A DNA stretch of 64,000 nt from Olsenella sp. GTDB taxonomy: Bacteria > Actinomycetota > Coriobacteriia > Coriobacteriales > Atopobiaceae. Positions 34,481-43,731 of the stretch are shown here, in pieces. Where the stretch lies: assembly GCA_022648325.1 (NCBI GenBank), contig JALCMG010000003.1, positions 124,001-188,000 on the forward strand. Direction: 5' to 3'. The stretch's first letter is position 1. Each line of letters begins with the position of its first letter. Both the position numbers and the translations under genes were made by a program. The notes beneath the pieces were generated by a model. That model saw only the letters and a list, made by a program, of their open reading frames with translations, was not told where the DNA came from and searched no databases.

Positions 34481-35745
34481 TGAGACGAGCGTGGGTTGTC
34501 TTGTGCCCCGAAGAGGAGCGACCTGTGATGGTTGCCGCATTAGAGGCGATTGGTTCCAAGGCGGAGTACGAGTTTGCCCAAGACGCCGAGGATCTGCGAC
34601 GGCGCATGGCAACATCTGTCCCCGGCGAGAGGTCGGCCCTCATCGGCCTAACCAAGAGCGGGGTCTCCGACATAAACCTTGCGGCCGCCATTGCCTCCGA
34701 TGGCCATGCCGAGGAGGTCGTGCTCGCGCTGAGGTCACCTTCGGGGTCTTTGAGGTCTCGTGCCGCGCGAGCTGGCATTGACCGTGTTGTTGACCTGGAT
34801 GGCGTGTGCAGCGCGTCATCTGAGGAGAAGGGTGCCACGCCGGCTTCGGGGTTCCTGCCGGAATGTGACGGGGGTCGTGTCTCGGTGACTTCGGGGCCGG
34901 CGCTGGCACTGTCTGGAGTGCGCGCGCCTATAGTCACGTTTTGCTCTGGAAGAGGGGGCGTTGGCAAGACCTCGGTCGTGGCATGCGCTGCGGTGGCGGC
35001 TGCCTCTTGGGGCATGCGGGTCGAGGCGGTGGACCTGGACCTCTCGTGTGGAAACCTCTTTGCCATGTTTGGGCTGCCCCGTGGCACTGATCTCTCGGCT
35101 CTATCGATTGATGACCTAGGGGACAAGGAGCAGCGGCTGGGACGACTTGGCGCTTCCTGTGGCGAGCGCGTGCGCGTGTGGGGCCCCTGCGAGCGCCCAG
35201 AGACAGCCGAGCTTGCTAATGCAGCTGTCCCCGGCTTGTTAGATGCGCTTGCGAGCGCCTCTGACCTCGTCCTTGTGGACACCTCGCCAACATTCACCGA
35301 GGCGGTGGCACTTGCAGTGTGTAAGAGCGACCGTGTGGTGCTCGTGCATGACAGGCGTCCAGGCTCGCTGGCATCACTTTCTCGTGCGAGTGGGCTTGCG
35401 GTGCGCCTGGGCGTGGCGAGGACGCGCATCGCACGCCTGGAGAACTACGTGGACGTTCGAGACAGGACGGACCCCGCGTTTGGCAGGGCCGAGGTTGGAC
35501 TCGAGGCTGCCCGAGCGTTCACGGCGCTTAATGGCGGGGGCGAGGTTGCGGACTACCTGGGGTATGGGGACGTCGCGGGACTCCTGGAGGTTGGCTCTCC
35601 GTTTGCGGAATCTGTTGCGGCCTGCCTGGCGCAGCTTCTGCAGGAGCTTGGCGCACTTCCAGAGGTAGAGGCGGCGAAGCGTGCCGCGGGGGGCATCGCC
35701 CCACGGCGTAGGGGGCTCTTTGGGCGCAGGAGGGAGGCGGTCTAG
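34480..35745 (+). CDS. tadZ: TadZ/CpaE-like MinD-family ATPase
   Basis: The 421-residue protein has an N-terminal receiver-like region without clear phosphorylation site and a MinD-like ATPase domain with a deviant Walker A (SGRGGVGKTS, Lys163) and the dimer contact DLDLSCGN. TadZ proteins localise the pilus machine at the pole. ATG 34480 overlaps the cpaB stop (TGATG). The basic tail (RRRGLFGRRREAV) may aid membrane contact. Confidence 0.82.
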   Translation: MRRAWVVLCPEEERPVMVAALEAIGSKAEYEFAQDAEDLRRRMATSVPGERSALIGLTKSGVSDINLAAAIASDGHAEEVVLALRSPSGSLRSRAARAGIDRVVDLDGVCSASSEEKGATPASGFLPECDGGRVSVTSGPALALSGVRAPIVTFCSGRGGVGKTSVVACAAVAAASWGMRVEAVDLDLSCGNLFAMFGLPRGTDLSALSIDDLGDKEQRLGRLGASCGERVRVWGPCERPETAELANAAVPGLLDALASASDLVLVDTSPTFTEAVALAVCKSDRVVLVHDRRPGSLASLSRASGLAVRLGVARTRIARLENYVDVRDRTDPAFGRAEVGLEAARAFTALNGGGEVADYLGYGDVAGLLEVGSPFAESVAACLAQLLQELGALPEVEAAKRAAGGIAPRRRGLFGRRREAV

Positions 35746-37071
35746 GTGTCTGTTCTAGATATGGTCCGCGAGGAAGAGGCGCGGAGAGGGACTTCTGCCT
35801 CGGATACGAGAGACTTGCGCCGCCAACGGCAAAGCCTCAAGTCTGAGTTGGTCGAGAGACTGGGACTTGCAACAATTGCCTCGATGCTTTCTGCGGGCGA
35901 TGCCATGCAGGCGCGCTCTGCACTTGCCGTGACCTGCAATGCCATTATCAACACAGGTGGGTACGAGGGCCTGTCACAAGAGGACATAACCCATCTTGTG
36001 CGTCAGGTGACGGACGAGATCTGCGGACTCGGACCCATACAGCCTCTCCTCGAGGATGAGAGCGTGTCCGAGATCATGATTAACGGCTGCGATGCGCTCT
36101 TCTTCGAGCGTGGGGGCGAGGTCTTCTCGGCGCCTGCGGTGTTCGACTCGCCCGAGCAAATCATGATTGTGGTCGACCGCATTTTGGCTCCCCTCGGCCG
36201 CCGGCTTGATCGCAGCTGCCCCATCGTAAACGCGAGGCTTGCCAACGGCGACCGCGTGAATGCCGTTGCCGACCCCATTGCCATTGGCGGCCCGGTGGTC
36301 ACCATTAGGCGCTTCTCCAACCACATCGCGTCCTTGGACACGCTCGTCGGGCTTGGTTCGCTGCCCGCATGGTATGCGCAGCTCCTGCGCTGGGCCGTGA
36401 GGACGCGTCGTGGAATTGCAGTGGCGGGTGGCACTGGGTCGGGCAAGACCACGCTCCTCAATGCGCTCTCCTGCGAGATAGACCCCAGTGAGAGGATCGT
36501 GACCATAGAGGACTCTGCCGAGTTGCGTTTTGACGCACATCCGGACGTGGTGAGCCTCGAGGCGAGGGGTGCCTCAATAGAGGGCTCTGGCGAGATCACC
36601 ATTCGCGACCTCGTCAAAAACTCCCTGCGCATGCGTCCCGATCGCATCGTGGTAGGCGAGGTCCGCGGCGAGGAATGTGTGGATATGTTGGCCTCAATGA
36701 CGACGGGACACGATGGGTCCATGACCACGCTGCATGCCGGAACTGCCGAGGAGGCAGTGCTTCGTCTGGTGCTTATGGCTCGCTTTGGGATGGACCTGCC
36801 TGCGGACATCATCGAGGAGCAGATTGCCTCGGCGCTCGACCTCATCGTGATGTCGAGGAGGGCGCCCGATGGCGCGCGTTACATCACGACAACTCACGAG
36901 GTTGGGTGGTCCCGCGAGGCGAAGGCGGTGGACCTGGGCGAGTGCGTCTCGTTTGATGTTGCGGAGAGGACCTGGGAGCTCACGCGCGAGCCGGCCTTTA
37001 TTGAGCAGGGGATACATGACGGGATTCTCGACGAAGGCGAGGTGGAGCGATGGAGATCTTCCTTCCGCTAG
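35746..37071 (+). CDS. tadA: TadA/CpaF secretion ATPase
   Basis: Hexameric ATPase that powers Flp pilus assembly. The 441-residue protein has Walker A GGTGSGKTT (about 228-236), an Asp box VTIEDSAEL, Walker B MRPDRIVVGEVRG and a His box (GHDGSMTTLHA). GTG 35746 starts directly after the tadZ stop; GGGAGG lies upstream. The tadB start lies inside its last codons. Confidence 0.93.
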   Translation: MSVLDMVREEEARRGTSASDTRDLRRQRQSLKSELVERLGLATIASMLSAGDAMQARSALAVTCNAIINTGGYEGLSQEDITHLVRQVTDEICGLGPIQPLLEDESVSEIMINGCDALFFERGGEVFSAPAVFDSPEQIMIVVDRILAPLGRRLDRSCPIVNARLANGDRVNAVADPIAIGGPVVTIRRFSNHIASLDTLVGLGSLPAWYAQLLRWAVRTRRGIAVAGGTGSGKTTLLNALSCEIDPSERIVTIEDSAELRFDAHPDVVSLEARGASIEGSGEITIRDLVKNSLRMRPDRIVVGEVRGEECVDMLASMTTGHDGSMTTLHAGTAEEAVLRLVLMARFGMDLPADIIEEQIASALDLIVMSRRAPDGARYITTTHEVGWSREAKAVDLGECVSFDVAERTWELTREPAFIEQGIHDGILDEGEVERWRSSFR

Positions 37072-37991
37072 CGGCGGCCGCCTGCTCGTTCACTGCCGTT
37101 CGCGTGCTTGTTGCCAGTGGGGAGCGGGGAGCTAAGACCCTGGCGTCGCGGATGCTCCGCTCCTCTGGACGCTGGGCTGTTCGGCACCTGGAGTCTCTTG
37201 GGCGAAGCGAGGTGGTGACCGCGCTTCTCGAGGGAGAGGATTGGAGACAGGCGTCCGATGTGCTCGTCGCGCTCTCCCATGAGGGCCGTCCTGCATTGCG
37301 CAGGGAGTCTGCCTGTGCCGCGTTGCTTGTCTTGGGTATAGGGGTGGCTTGTCTGGGAGGACTTCTCTTCTTGTCGCCCATCTCGGCACTTGCTCTCGCC
37401 GTCTTGGAGAGGGCTGCGCTTGCTGCGTGGCGGTCTTCTCGCGACCGCCGCCGCTCACGAGAGATATCCAAGGAGATGCCCGGCGTGCTCCGGACGCTTT
37501 CTGTAGCGCTCGGCGCAGGCCAGACTCTCTCTCAGGCCATCGAGCACGTTGGGTCTCACGGGCGCGGGCCGGTCTCTTCCGGCTTTGCCTCCGCTTCCCT
37601 CGAGTTGCGCTGTGGCGTTTCTACCGAGAATGCACTCGAGTCCCTCTCCCGCAGACTGAATGCTCCGGGGATGGGGCTTCTCACCACGGCTCTTGTGATT
37701 TCGCATCGTACGGGGAGCCCGCTGCGAGACCTGCTCTCGCGCTCGGCCACGCTTGTCGAACAGCAAGGGGAGTTTGAGAGAGAGCTGGAGGTCAAGACCG
37801 CGCAGGTTCGACTGTCTGCCCGCATCGTGTGCAGCCTGCCATGCTTTATGGTGACGCTCCTTGCGGTTATTTTCCCAGATTTCCAGCGGGGCCTCTTCTC
37901 GCCGGTCGGCTTGGGCTCCGTTGCCTTGGCGGCTGCGCTTGACTCATTCGCGGTCATCGTGATTCGGCGGCTCATGAGGTCGGTGCTCTGA
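37050..37991 (+). CDS. tadB: TadB-like inner-membrane platform protein
   Basis: The 313-residue protein has a T2SSF (GspF-like) domain about 145-270 (MPGVLRTLSVALGAGQTLSQAIEHV) with membrane segments before it (about 90-120) and at the C-terminus. TadB and TadC form the platform beneath the pilus. ATG 37050 overlaps tadA by 22 bases and has AGGTGGAG upstream. Confidence 0.85.
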   Translation: MEIFLPLAAAACSFTAVRVLVASGERGAKTLASRMLRSSGRWAVRHLESLGRSEVVTALLEGEDWRQASDVLVALSHEGRPALRRESACAALLVLGIGVACLGGLLFLSPISALALAVLERAALAAWRSSRDRRRSREISKEMPGVLRTLSVALGAGQTLSQAIEHVGSHGRGPVSSGFASASLELRCGVSTENALESLSRRLNAPGMGLLTTALVISHRTGSPLRDLLSRSATLVEQQGEFERELEVKTAQVRLSARIVCSLPCFMVTLLAVIFPDFQRGLFSPVGLGSVALAAALDSFAVIVIRRLMRSVL

Positions 37992-38644
37992 TGGATGGAT
38001 TTGCGCTCGTCGCGACAAGCGCGTTGTGTGCCGTTCTCGCTGGGCTCCTGGTAACAAGCGGTTCTGGCGTCGCGGTTCGTCACACAGAAGCGGGGGGCGG
38101 CCTCAATCGAGTTGTTTCTAATGCACGCACTGCACTGAGCTCCCTCCCCGCAGTTTGTCGCGCGAGAGAGCGAGACCGAATCGCGCGTCGACAATCTGCC
38201 TGCCTGCGAGAGATGCCCACTCTTATTGACGTGATAACGCTTGGACTCTCTGCCGGTCTTTCCTTTGATGCTTCGCTCTCTCTGTACTGCGACCGCTATC
38301 AAACGGAGCTCTCCCAGGCGTTTGCAGAGGCAATGCTCAGCTGGCAGGCGGGCGTGAGTAGTAGGGAGGAGGCTCTTGAGGATATGGCCAGCGAACTTGG
38401 GGTCGATGCGCTCGCACGCTTTGCGGCAGTTGTCGGGGAGTCGCTCACCTTTGGCTCGCCGCTTGCGCTGGCGCTCGAGGTGCAGGCAGGGGCGATTCGT
38501 GATGAGCAGCGTGCTCAGGTAGAGGAGGAAATCGAGAAGGCTCCGGTAAAGATGCTCGTGCCCTTGGGGGTCTTGGTTGTGCCGGCGATGCTTCTCGCAA
38601 TCCTGGGGCCGCTTCTCGCGTCGGCGGTCTCGTTTGGAAGGTAG
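37991..38644 (+). CDS. tadC: TadC-like inner-membrane platform protein
   Basis: The 217-residue protein shows a T2SSF-type segment (MPTLIDVITLGLSAGLSFDASLSLY) with an N-terminal membrane helix and a hydrophobic C-terminal hairpin. It is shorter than typical TadC. The ATG is coupled to the tadB stop (TGATGG). Confidence 0.82.
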   Translation: MDGFALVATSALCAVLAGLLVTSGSGVAVRHTEAGGGLNRVVSNARTALSSLPAVCRARERDRIARRQSACLREMPTLIDVITLGLSAGLSFDASLSLYCDRYQTELSQAFAEAMLSWQAGVSSREEALEDMASELGVDALARFAAVVGESLTFGSPLALALEVQAGAIRDEQRAQVEEEIEKAPVKMLVPLGVLVVPAMLLAILGPLLASAVSFGR

Positions 38645-38680
38645 TGGATCTAGTTGGGATTTGGTGGAAGGGAGCGTCAT

Positions 38681-38878
38681 ATGACATGGGTGGGCGTTGT
38701 TCAAAAGGTCCAGAGAACGGCAACGGACGTGCTTCGCGGCGAGCGCGGACAGGGCACTACGGAGTACGCGATTCTCGTGGGGGTGCTCGTCGTCATAGCA
38801 ATCGTGGCGATTATTGCGTTTCGAGAGCGGGTTTCCCAGCTCTGGGAGGCCATAGCAAGCGGCATCAACTCTCTGTGA
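38681..38878 (+). CDS. flp: Flp-family major pilin
   Basis: A 65-residue prepilin. The motif RGQGTTEYAILVG has the class III features: Gly at the cleavage site, and Glu5-Tyr6 of the mature protein, then a hydrophobic helix (VLVVIAIVAIIAF). ATG 38681 with GGAAGGGAG upstream. It directly follows the platform genes, as in other tad loci. Confidence 0.88.
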   Translation: MTWVGVVQKVQRTATDVLRGERGQGTTEYAILVGVLVVIAIVAIIAFRERVSQLWEAIASGINSL

Positions 38879-39366
38879 GAAGAGCCTGCGTTGCCTTTGC
38901 CCTGACGGCCGTTGTGTTTGCTGCCATTGCTGCGGGCGTGTTGGCGAACCGTGGGAAACCTCCTGCACTTGTCGGCGACGATCCGTCGTCTGCTGGCGTG
39001 CTTGCTACCAGCAGCCCTGCCAATGATGCGGGTGCCGGCGAGGAGGGCAAAGGGCAAGGCTGGCCTTCGGAGTGGAAATCCTGGACTTTTGAGGAAGATG
39101 CGGGTCAACCCTCCGGTACCGCTGCGGTGCCGGAGGCAGCTGCCAGCCTGGTGCGCGAGTACGAGGGGCGTGGCGACTGCGTGCTCGTGAGGTCTGGCTA
39201 TCTCGACCTCTCGGGCAAGGTTTGGAGCATGGTCGTGGAGGGATCGGGATGGGTCGATGTGTGCATAGTGCAAAGCACCAACGATGGGAAAAGCGAGTCC
39301 AAAGTCATGCACATGGATGCTGCGGAGTGGGCAGCATCTCTGGGCGAGCTTGGACATGGTGGCTAG
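38875..39366 (+). CDS. Membrane-anchored protein in Tad operon, unknown
   Basis: A 163-residue protein from GTG 38875, which overlaps the flp stop (GTGA). An N-terminal signal anchor (about 3-22) is followed by an extracytoplasmic, acidic and Ser/Thr-rich region. No conserved domain that I recognise. Position suggests a pilus accessory. Confidence 0.6.
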   Translation: MRRACVAFALTAVVFAAIAAGVLANRGKPPALVGDDPSSAGVLATSSPANDAGAGEEGKGQGWPSEWKSWTFEEDAGQPSGTAAVPEAAASLVREYEGRGDCVLVRSGYLDLSGKVWSMVVEGSGWVDVCIVQSTNDGKSESKVMHMDAAEWAASLGELGHGG

Positions 39367-39557
39367 GCGAGGCGGGCGGCCAGTCGACGCTCGAGTACGC
39401 GCTGGTTCTCATGGCGTTTCTCTCAATGCTTACAGCTCTAGGGCTTGTGTGGCATGCCGCTCGTGATGGGGCCCTTGTGCGTGCAGCGACAGATGCCTCA
39501 GCACACCAAGCGTTGGGCGGAACGGCGTCCTGGCTCCAGGACCTTATGGGGTTCTGA
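39327..39557 (+). CDS. TadE-like pseudopilin (small)
   Basis: Contains GGQSTLEYALVLMAFLSML, a class III prepilin-like motif with Glu5-Tyr6 after Gly. The start is uncertain; GTG 39327 gives 76 residues and overlaps the preceding gene. It probably forms a minor pilin or assembly pseudopilin. Confidence 0.65.
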   Translation: MGSISGRAWTWWLGEAGGQSTLEYALVLMAFLSMLTALGLVWHAARDGALVRAATDASAHQALGGTASWLQDLMGF

Positions 39558-39558
39558 G

Positions 39559-40050
39559 ATGGGGCTTAGGGAAAGGTATACGGCTTTTTCTAGCGAGGAC
39601 GGCCAGGCAACTGTCGAAGCGGCTGTTCTTCTCCCGGCGGTCATGGTAGTGCTTGCGCTTCTCCTCCAGCCGGCGATGCTCCTGTATACGCGAGCAATCA
39701 TGAGCGGAGCAGCTGCCGAGGGGGCGCGGCTTGCCACAACCGCGACGCATGACGAAGTGACCTCTCTCGTAGACGGCTATGTGAGGAGAAGACTCAGAGC
39801 AGTGCCGGATGTCTCCTGCTTTCACGCCGGTGGCGGCGATGCCTGGGAGGTTGCCGTTATGCAGGACGGAGGCCGCGTGCGGGTCTCTGTCGTGGGCCAT
39901 GCCCAGCCTCTTCCCCTGGTTGGCGTGATGGCTGGATTGGTTGGCCAGACAGATGGAGAAGGAGTGCTTCTCTCGGCCGAGGTCGAACGGGACATGCGCT
40001 CCGAGTGGGTTGGGGGTGACTACGGTGATTGGATTGCTGCATGGGGCTGA
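39559..40050 (+). CDS. tadE: TadE-like pseudopilin
   Basis: A 163-residue protein with EDGQATVEAAVLLPAVMVV, the TadE motif with Gly before Gln and Glu at position 5, then a membrane helix. ATG 39559 starts one base after the previous stop. Processed by the prepilin peptidase in other systems. Confidence 0.78.
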   Translation: MGLRERYTAFSSEDGQATVEAAVLLPAVMVVLALLLQPAMLLYTRAIMSGAAAEGARLATTATHDEVTSLVDGYVRRRLRAVPDVSCFHAGGGDAWEVAVMQDGGRVRVSVVGHAQPLPLVGVMAGLVGQTDGEGVLLSAEVERDMRSEWVGGDYGDWIAAWG

Positions 40051-42118
40051 CGGCGCTACGCCCGCAGTAGGTGGGGAGGCAGGTGGACCGCGTCTGGGCC
40101 TCTCTCTTTTCCTGGACGAGGAGGGTGGCTACACCACTGTTGCCGTTGCGGTTGCCCTGCTCGTGAGCATCTCGCTTGTCTTTGCGGCCGCTTCGGCTGA
40201 GTGGGTGATGGCCCGGTCGTACGAGGTTCAGCCCGTGGCAGATGCCGCGGCGATGGCAGGGTCAAACTCCGTTGCGGCATATGTCACCATTGCTCGGGTG
40301 CTCGACGCCTGCGTGCTTAGCCTAGGGCTTCTCGGGGTGACGGTCTTTGGTGCGGGGCTTGTCCTCTCCTGCATCCCCATGGCCGAGGCATTTGGAGGAA
40401 CCGTATGCGATGCCGGGAAAAAGGTTCTTGATGCCCGGCGGGACTTTGCGAAAAGTGCGGCTGAGGGGCTTGAGCGCATGGAGAAGGTCTTGCCTGCGAT
40501 CGTGGTTGCCAACTCAGCCGCCTGTGTCGCAGAGAACGCCCGCGTGCAGGGGCTTCCCTACATTGGCTGCGCGGTGCCGTTTCCCACGGAGTCGCAATCT
40601 AACTTCTCGTCCCTTGCCTCTGAGCTGTCCTCGGATGAGATGGAGAGGGACGCCGAGGAGTTGCGAGACCTTGCGCAGCAGGTAGACGAGGCAAAGGCCA
40701 AGGCAGACGATGCACGTCTGCGTGGGTGGATGGCAGACTGCGGAAACTCGCCCTACTGTCTGGAGGAGCGCGCAGCCACGCTTGCCGGCCTTTCTTACGA
40801 GAAGAACCCGCACTACCCAAGTGCGGAGGGATGGGGCTTTGGAGTTCCCCTTTTGCGGGCGCGTGCCTACTATGCGGTTCGCTTGGCGAAGGAAAGCCCG
40901 ATGAACGCATCGGTAGACGAGCTTACGAACTCTGCCGTTCGCGCCATCTTCTATGATTATGCGCTTGCGCAGGTGCGAGGCGGGACCTACGTAGAGCACG
41001 ATGACGGTTCGGTTGATATTGACCTGCCAAGTCTTCCACACAATACAGAAGAGACCAAGGCTTGCAGCCTCTACACCGATGACAACTGGCCGTGCAGCCT
41101 GGAGGATGCGGGGACGGTTCTTCACGCCTCGCTCGAATGTCCTGCGGTCACTGGTGCCTCTGCAGGCAAGGCTTCCCTCCAAGACCTGGATTCGGGCGTG
41201 GTGGCGAAGTGCGAGACCTGCCGTATGGATCTTTCTGCCATGGGATCGGTTGCTGCGGCCTCGACTTCCACGTCAAACGGGTTTGAGCACTACTGGCGCG
41301 ATATCGTCGAGGCATCCAAAGACTACGAGGACGCTCGAAATCGGCAGGCTGAGGCCGAGAGGGACCTCAAAGAGAAGGCGGATGACGCGCATGGTTCGTT
41401 TAAGCGCGCTCTGGACCAGCTTTCCGTCGTACGGCCGCGAATCTGCCCGCCTGGGGCATGGGGCTGCGTGTCCGTTGTCGCAAGGACCGAATCAACGACC
41501 ATCCCCACAGAGCTCACGGCGTCGTTCCTCTCCTCGGGTGAGCTTCCGGCAGGGGCGGCAGTCTCGGCTTCCGCGCTTGCGCCGGACGAGTCGACTGCCG
41601 AGAACAACGTGCTGGCGAGCTTCTTTGATGGCGTTACCTCGCAGGGGACGGGTTCGGTCTTGGGTGGTGCCATCGATGGGATCTGTGAGCTTTGGGGACG
41701 TCTGCTCGTGGGCTATGGGTCGAGGTACGAGTCGGTCTCATCTTCGGTGACTTCTTTTCTCGACAACGTCGATGGAATCTTTGGGGGAACCGTGGGGGCA
41801 TGGCTCCGCGGGAAACTCAAGGAGACGATCGCGGACTGTGGGTTTGAACCGGTGGACATGAGGCTCATGAAGCCCGTTCTCGTGGGTTGGTCCCGCGTGC
41901 TAGACCAGTCGGGATATGACGCCGCTGCCAAGGTGCGTCAGATGGTAGAGGCGCTTCCCGCCGATGCGAGTTCGTATGACCTTGCCACAACGCTTGGCAT
42001 CTGGGCGGCGGACTCACTCGGCTACGGAGAAATCACCATCGCGGAGCTCACTATTCCGGGGACGAAGATCTCGATTCCCCTCACCATCCGGCTTGATGAC
42101 CTCTTGGAGACATCGTGA
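40025..42118 (+). CDS. TadG-like large pilus-associated protein
   Basis: About 697 residues with an N-terminal helix (GGYTTVAVAVALLVSISLVFAA) and a long extracytoplasmic part with coiled-coil stretches (around DAEELRDLAQQVDEAKAKADDA and RNRQAEAERDLKEKADD) and several Cys residues. The N-terminal motif lacks Glu5, unlike the pseudopilins beside it. The start is uncertain (GTG 40016 or 40025), overlapping the preceding gene. Confidence 0.65.
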   Translation: MIGLLHGADGATPAVGGEAGGPRLGLSLFLDEEGGYTTVAVAVALLVSISLVFAAASAEWVMARSYEVQPVADAAAMAGSNSVAAYVTIARVLDACVLSLGLLGVTVFGAGLVLSCIPMAEAFGGTVCDAGKKVLDARRDFAKSAAEGLERMEKVLPAIVVANSAACVAENARVQGLPYIGCAVPFPTESQSNFSSLASELSSDEMERDAEELRDLAQQVDEAKAKADDARLRGWMADCGNSPYCLEERAATLAGLSYEKNPHYPSAEGWGFGVPLLRARAYYAVRLAKESPMNASVDELTNSAVRAIFYDYALAQVRGGTYVEHDDGSVDIDLPSLPHNTEETKACSLYTDDNWPCSLEDAGTVLHASLECPAVTGASAGKASLQDLDSGVVAKCETCRMDLSAMGSVAAASTSTSNGFEHYWRDIVEASKDYEDARNRQAEAERDLKEKADDAHGSFKRALDQLSVVRPRICPPGAWGCVSVVARTESTTIPTELTASFLSSGELPAGAAVSASALAPDESTAENNVLASFFDGVTSQGTGSVLGGAIDGICELWGRLLVGYGSRYESVSSSVTSFLDNVDGIFGGTVGAWLRGKLKETIADCGFEPVDMRLMKPVLVGWSRVLDQSGYDAAAKVRQMVEALPADASSYDLATTLGIWAADSLGYGEITIAELTIPGTKISIPLTIRLDDLLETS

Positions 42119-42621
42119 ACGGCATTGGGGGTGGTGTAGCTGGCCGGCTGACGAAGGACGGCTACTCAGACAGACAATCGGGGCAGATGACCGTGGAGCT
42201 TGCCGTGCTTGTTCCTGTGGTCATCGTGGTTGCCCTCATCGTGGTGAACCTCATGGAGTTCGTGGAAGCCTGCGCGGCGTTCGATCGCCTGAGCTTGGAC
42301 GAGGTTATCGCCGAGGGGGTGTCTCCTCCAGGCGAGCAGAGCGTGGCGGCATCTGTTGTTGCCGTTGAGGCTGCGCTCCGCGCGGCGCTTGGACGCGAGG
42401 GCTCCTGTGATGTGGAGGTGAGGGCAGAGAGCGTGTCTGCGGGGGAGGGAGAGCGCCTGCTCTCTGTGGCGCCCCTGCTCACTCGCTACACCTGCACGTT
42501 GGTGTATAGGCCGTGGCCCAGGGAGCTTCGCCTCCCCGGGATTACGTATTCCGCGCCGTTCGCGCTACGACACGAGCGGACGCTTGTCATCGATAGATAC
42601 CGACCGGGGGTGGTGGTCTGA
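42115..42621 (+). CDS. TadE-like pseudopilin (third)
   Basis: 168 residues from GTG 42115, overlapping the preceding stop (GTGA). RQSGQMTVELAVLVPVVIVVALIVV fits the TadE-type motif with Gly cleavage position and Glu5. Translational coupling places it firmly in the pilus operon. Confidence 0.75.
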   Translation: MNGIGGGVAGRLTKDGYSDRQSGQMTVELAVLVPVVIVVALIVVNLMEFVEACAAFDRLSLDEVIAEGVSPPGEQSVAASVVAVEAALRAALGREGSCDVEVRAESVSAGEGERLLSVAPLLTRYTCTLVYRPWPRELRLPGITYSAPFALRHERTLVIDRYRPGVVV

Positions 42622-43043
42622 TGAGGTGGATGTGCGTCGAGATAGAGAACCCGGATATTGAGCAGAGCTCGCCTACGTTGGGGTTCAGGGTTCTCTCGTC
42701 GTGGTTCGAGAAGCTCGTGGGCCTTCTTGGCACGGATCCCTCTGCGCCACCCGTGGTACTCATGAGGTGTGGGTCCATCCATACGTATGGCATGGCGTAC
42801 CCCATAGACGTTGCCCTCGTGGGAAGCCGTGGCGAGGTGCTTGTCTCCCAACGTGCCCTGCCCCCAAGACGCGTTCTCTCCCACGCCGAGTCGTTCTGTG
42901 CCTTTGAGCGACCTGCCAGCCCTTGTCCCTGGCCGGTAGTTGGAGAGACGTTACGCGTGACCTCGCTTTCGTTTGCGTACGAACACGCGACGCAGCGCTG
43001 CGTTGCTCTTCCGTGCCCCGTGGGGGAGGTGACTGGGCCATGA
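42621..43043 (+). CDS. DUF192 family protein in Tad operon
   Basis: 140-residue protein with the DUF192 pattern (LLGTDPSAPPVVLMRCGSIHTYGMAYPIDVALV). DUF192 proteins are small beta-rich proteins with unclear function; here it lacks a visible signal peptide. ATG overlaps the previous stop (TGATG). Presence inside a pilus operon is unusual and suggests a dedicated role. Confidence 0.7.
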   Translation: MRWMCVEIENPDIEQSSPTLGFRVLSSWFEKLVGLLGTDPSAPPVVLMRCGSIHTYGMAYPIDVALVGSRGEVLVSQRALPPRRVLSHAESFCAFERPASPCPWPVVGETLRVTSLSFAYEHATQRCVALPCPVGEVTGP

Positions 43044-43657
43044 GTGGATATGCAACGAAGGTCTGCCCCCGTTGCGGGGAGGAGCTCTTTGCCGACATGC
43101 GCGTCTGCTACGGCTGTCTCTACGAGTTCCCACCTGCGGAAGATGCCGCCTCGTCCATTGATGCGGAAGCCGCTAACGCGGGAGAGGCGAATCCAACTGC
43201 CGGGGAGGACTCGCTCCCAGAGCTCAAGGAGGACGAGCCGTTTCTCTGGGATGCGGGGCTGCCTCCCTCCGAGTCGAGCTGGGAGGACGATACCCTCGAC
43301 CTTTCCAGCCCTGTCGGAGAGAATCCCACCAGCGCACCTCCTAACCGAGACCCTCAGCCGCTTTCGAGCACGGTTCTTTGCTGGGTACGCACGCCTGCGG
43401 TGGACGTGAGGCTTCCCATACCAAGGGAGGGGCTCGTAGTGGGTCGAGATCCGTCAAGCGACGTCGTTCTCCACTCGAGGGCCGTCTCTCACTCGCATGT
43501 GCGTATCCTTCCCGCCGAGGAGGGCATGCGCGTCGTTGACCTGGGGGCCACTAACCCTGCGCTCTTCTCGGGAAGGGAGGTGAGGGGAGAGGCCCTTGTC
43601 CCCCTTGGCTGGACGGTCTCCATATGTGGGACATTCGTTACGCCGTTGCGTCCCTAG
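43040..43657 (+). CDS. Zinc-ribbon plus FHA domain protein
   Basis: 205-residue protein from ATG 43040, overlapping the previous stop (ATGA). The N-terminal zinc ribbon (CPRCGEELFADMRVCYGC) is followed by an acidic linker and a C-terminal FHA domain (GLVVGRDPSSDVVLHSRAVSHSHVRI) that binds phosphothreonine. It points to Ser/Thr kinase control of the pilus machine, although no kinase lies in the window. Confidence 0.78.
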   Translation: MSGYATKVCPRCGEELFADMRVCYGCLYEFPPAEDAASSIDAEAANAGEANPTAGEDSLPELKEDEPFLWDAGLPPSESSWEDDTLDLSSPVGENPTSAPPNRDPQPLSSTVLCWVRTPAVDVRLPIPREGLVVGRDPSSDVVLHSRAVSHSHVRILPAEEGMRVVDLGATNPALFSGREVRGEALVPLGWTVSICGTFVTPLRP

Positions 43658-43731
43658 TCCTGACCTTCGCTCTGGTATGCTGGGACCGCGATGCCACAAG
43701 GTCTTCCACAACCATGCATTGGGGGATTTCT

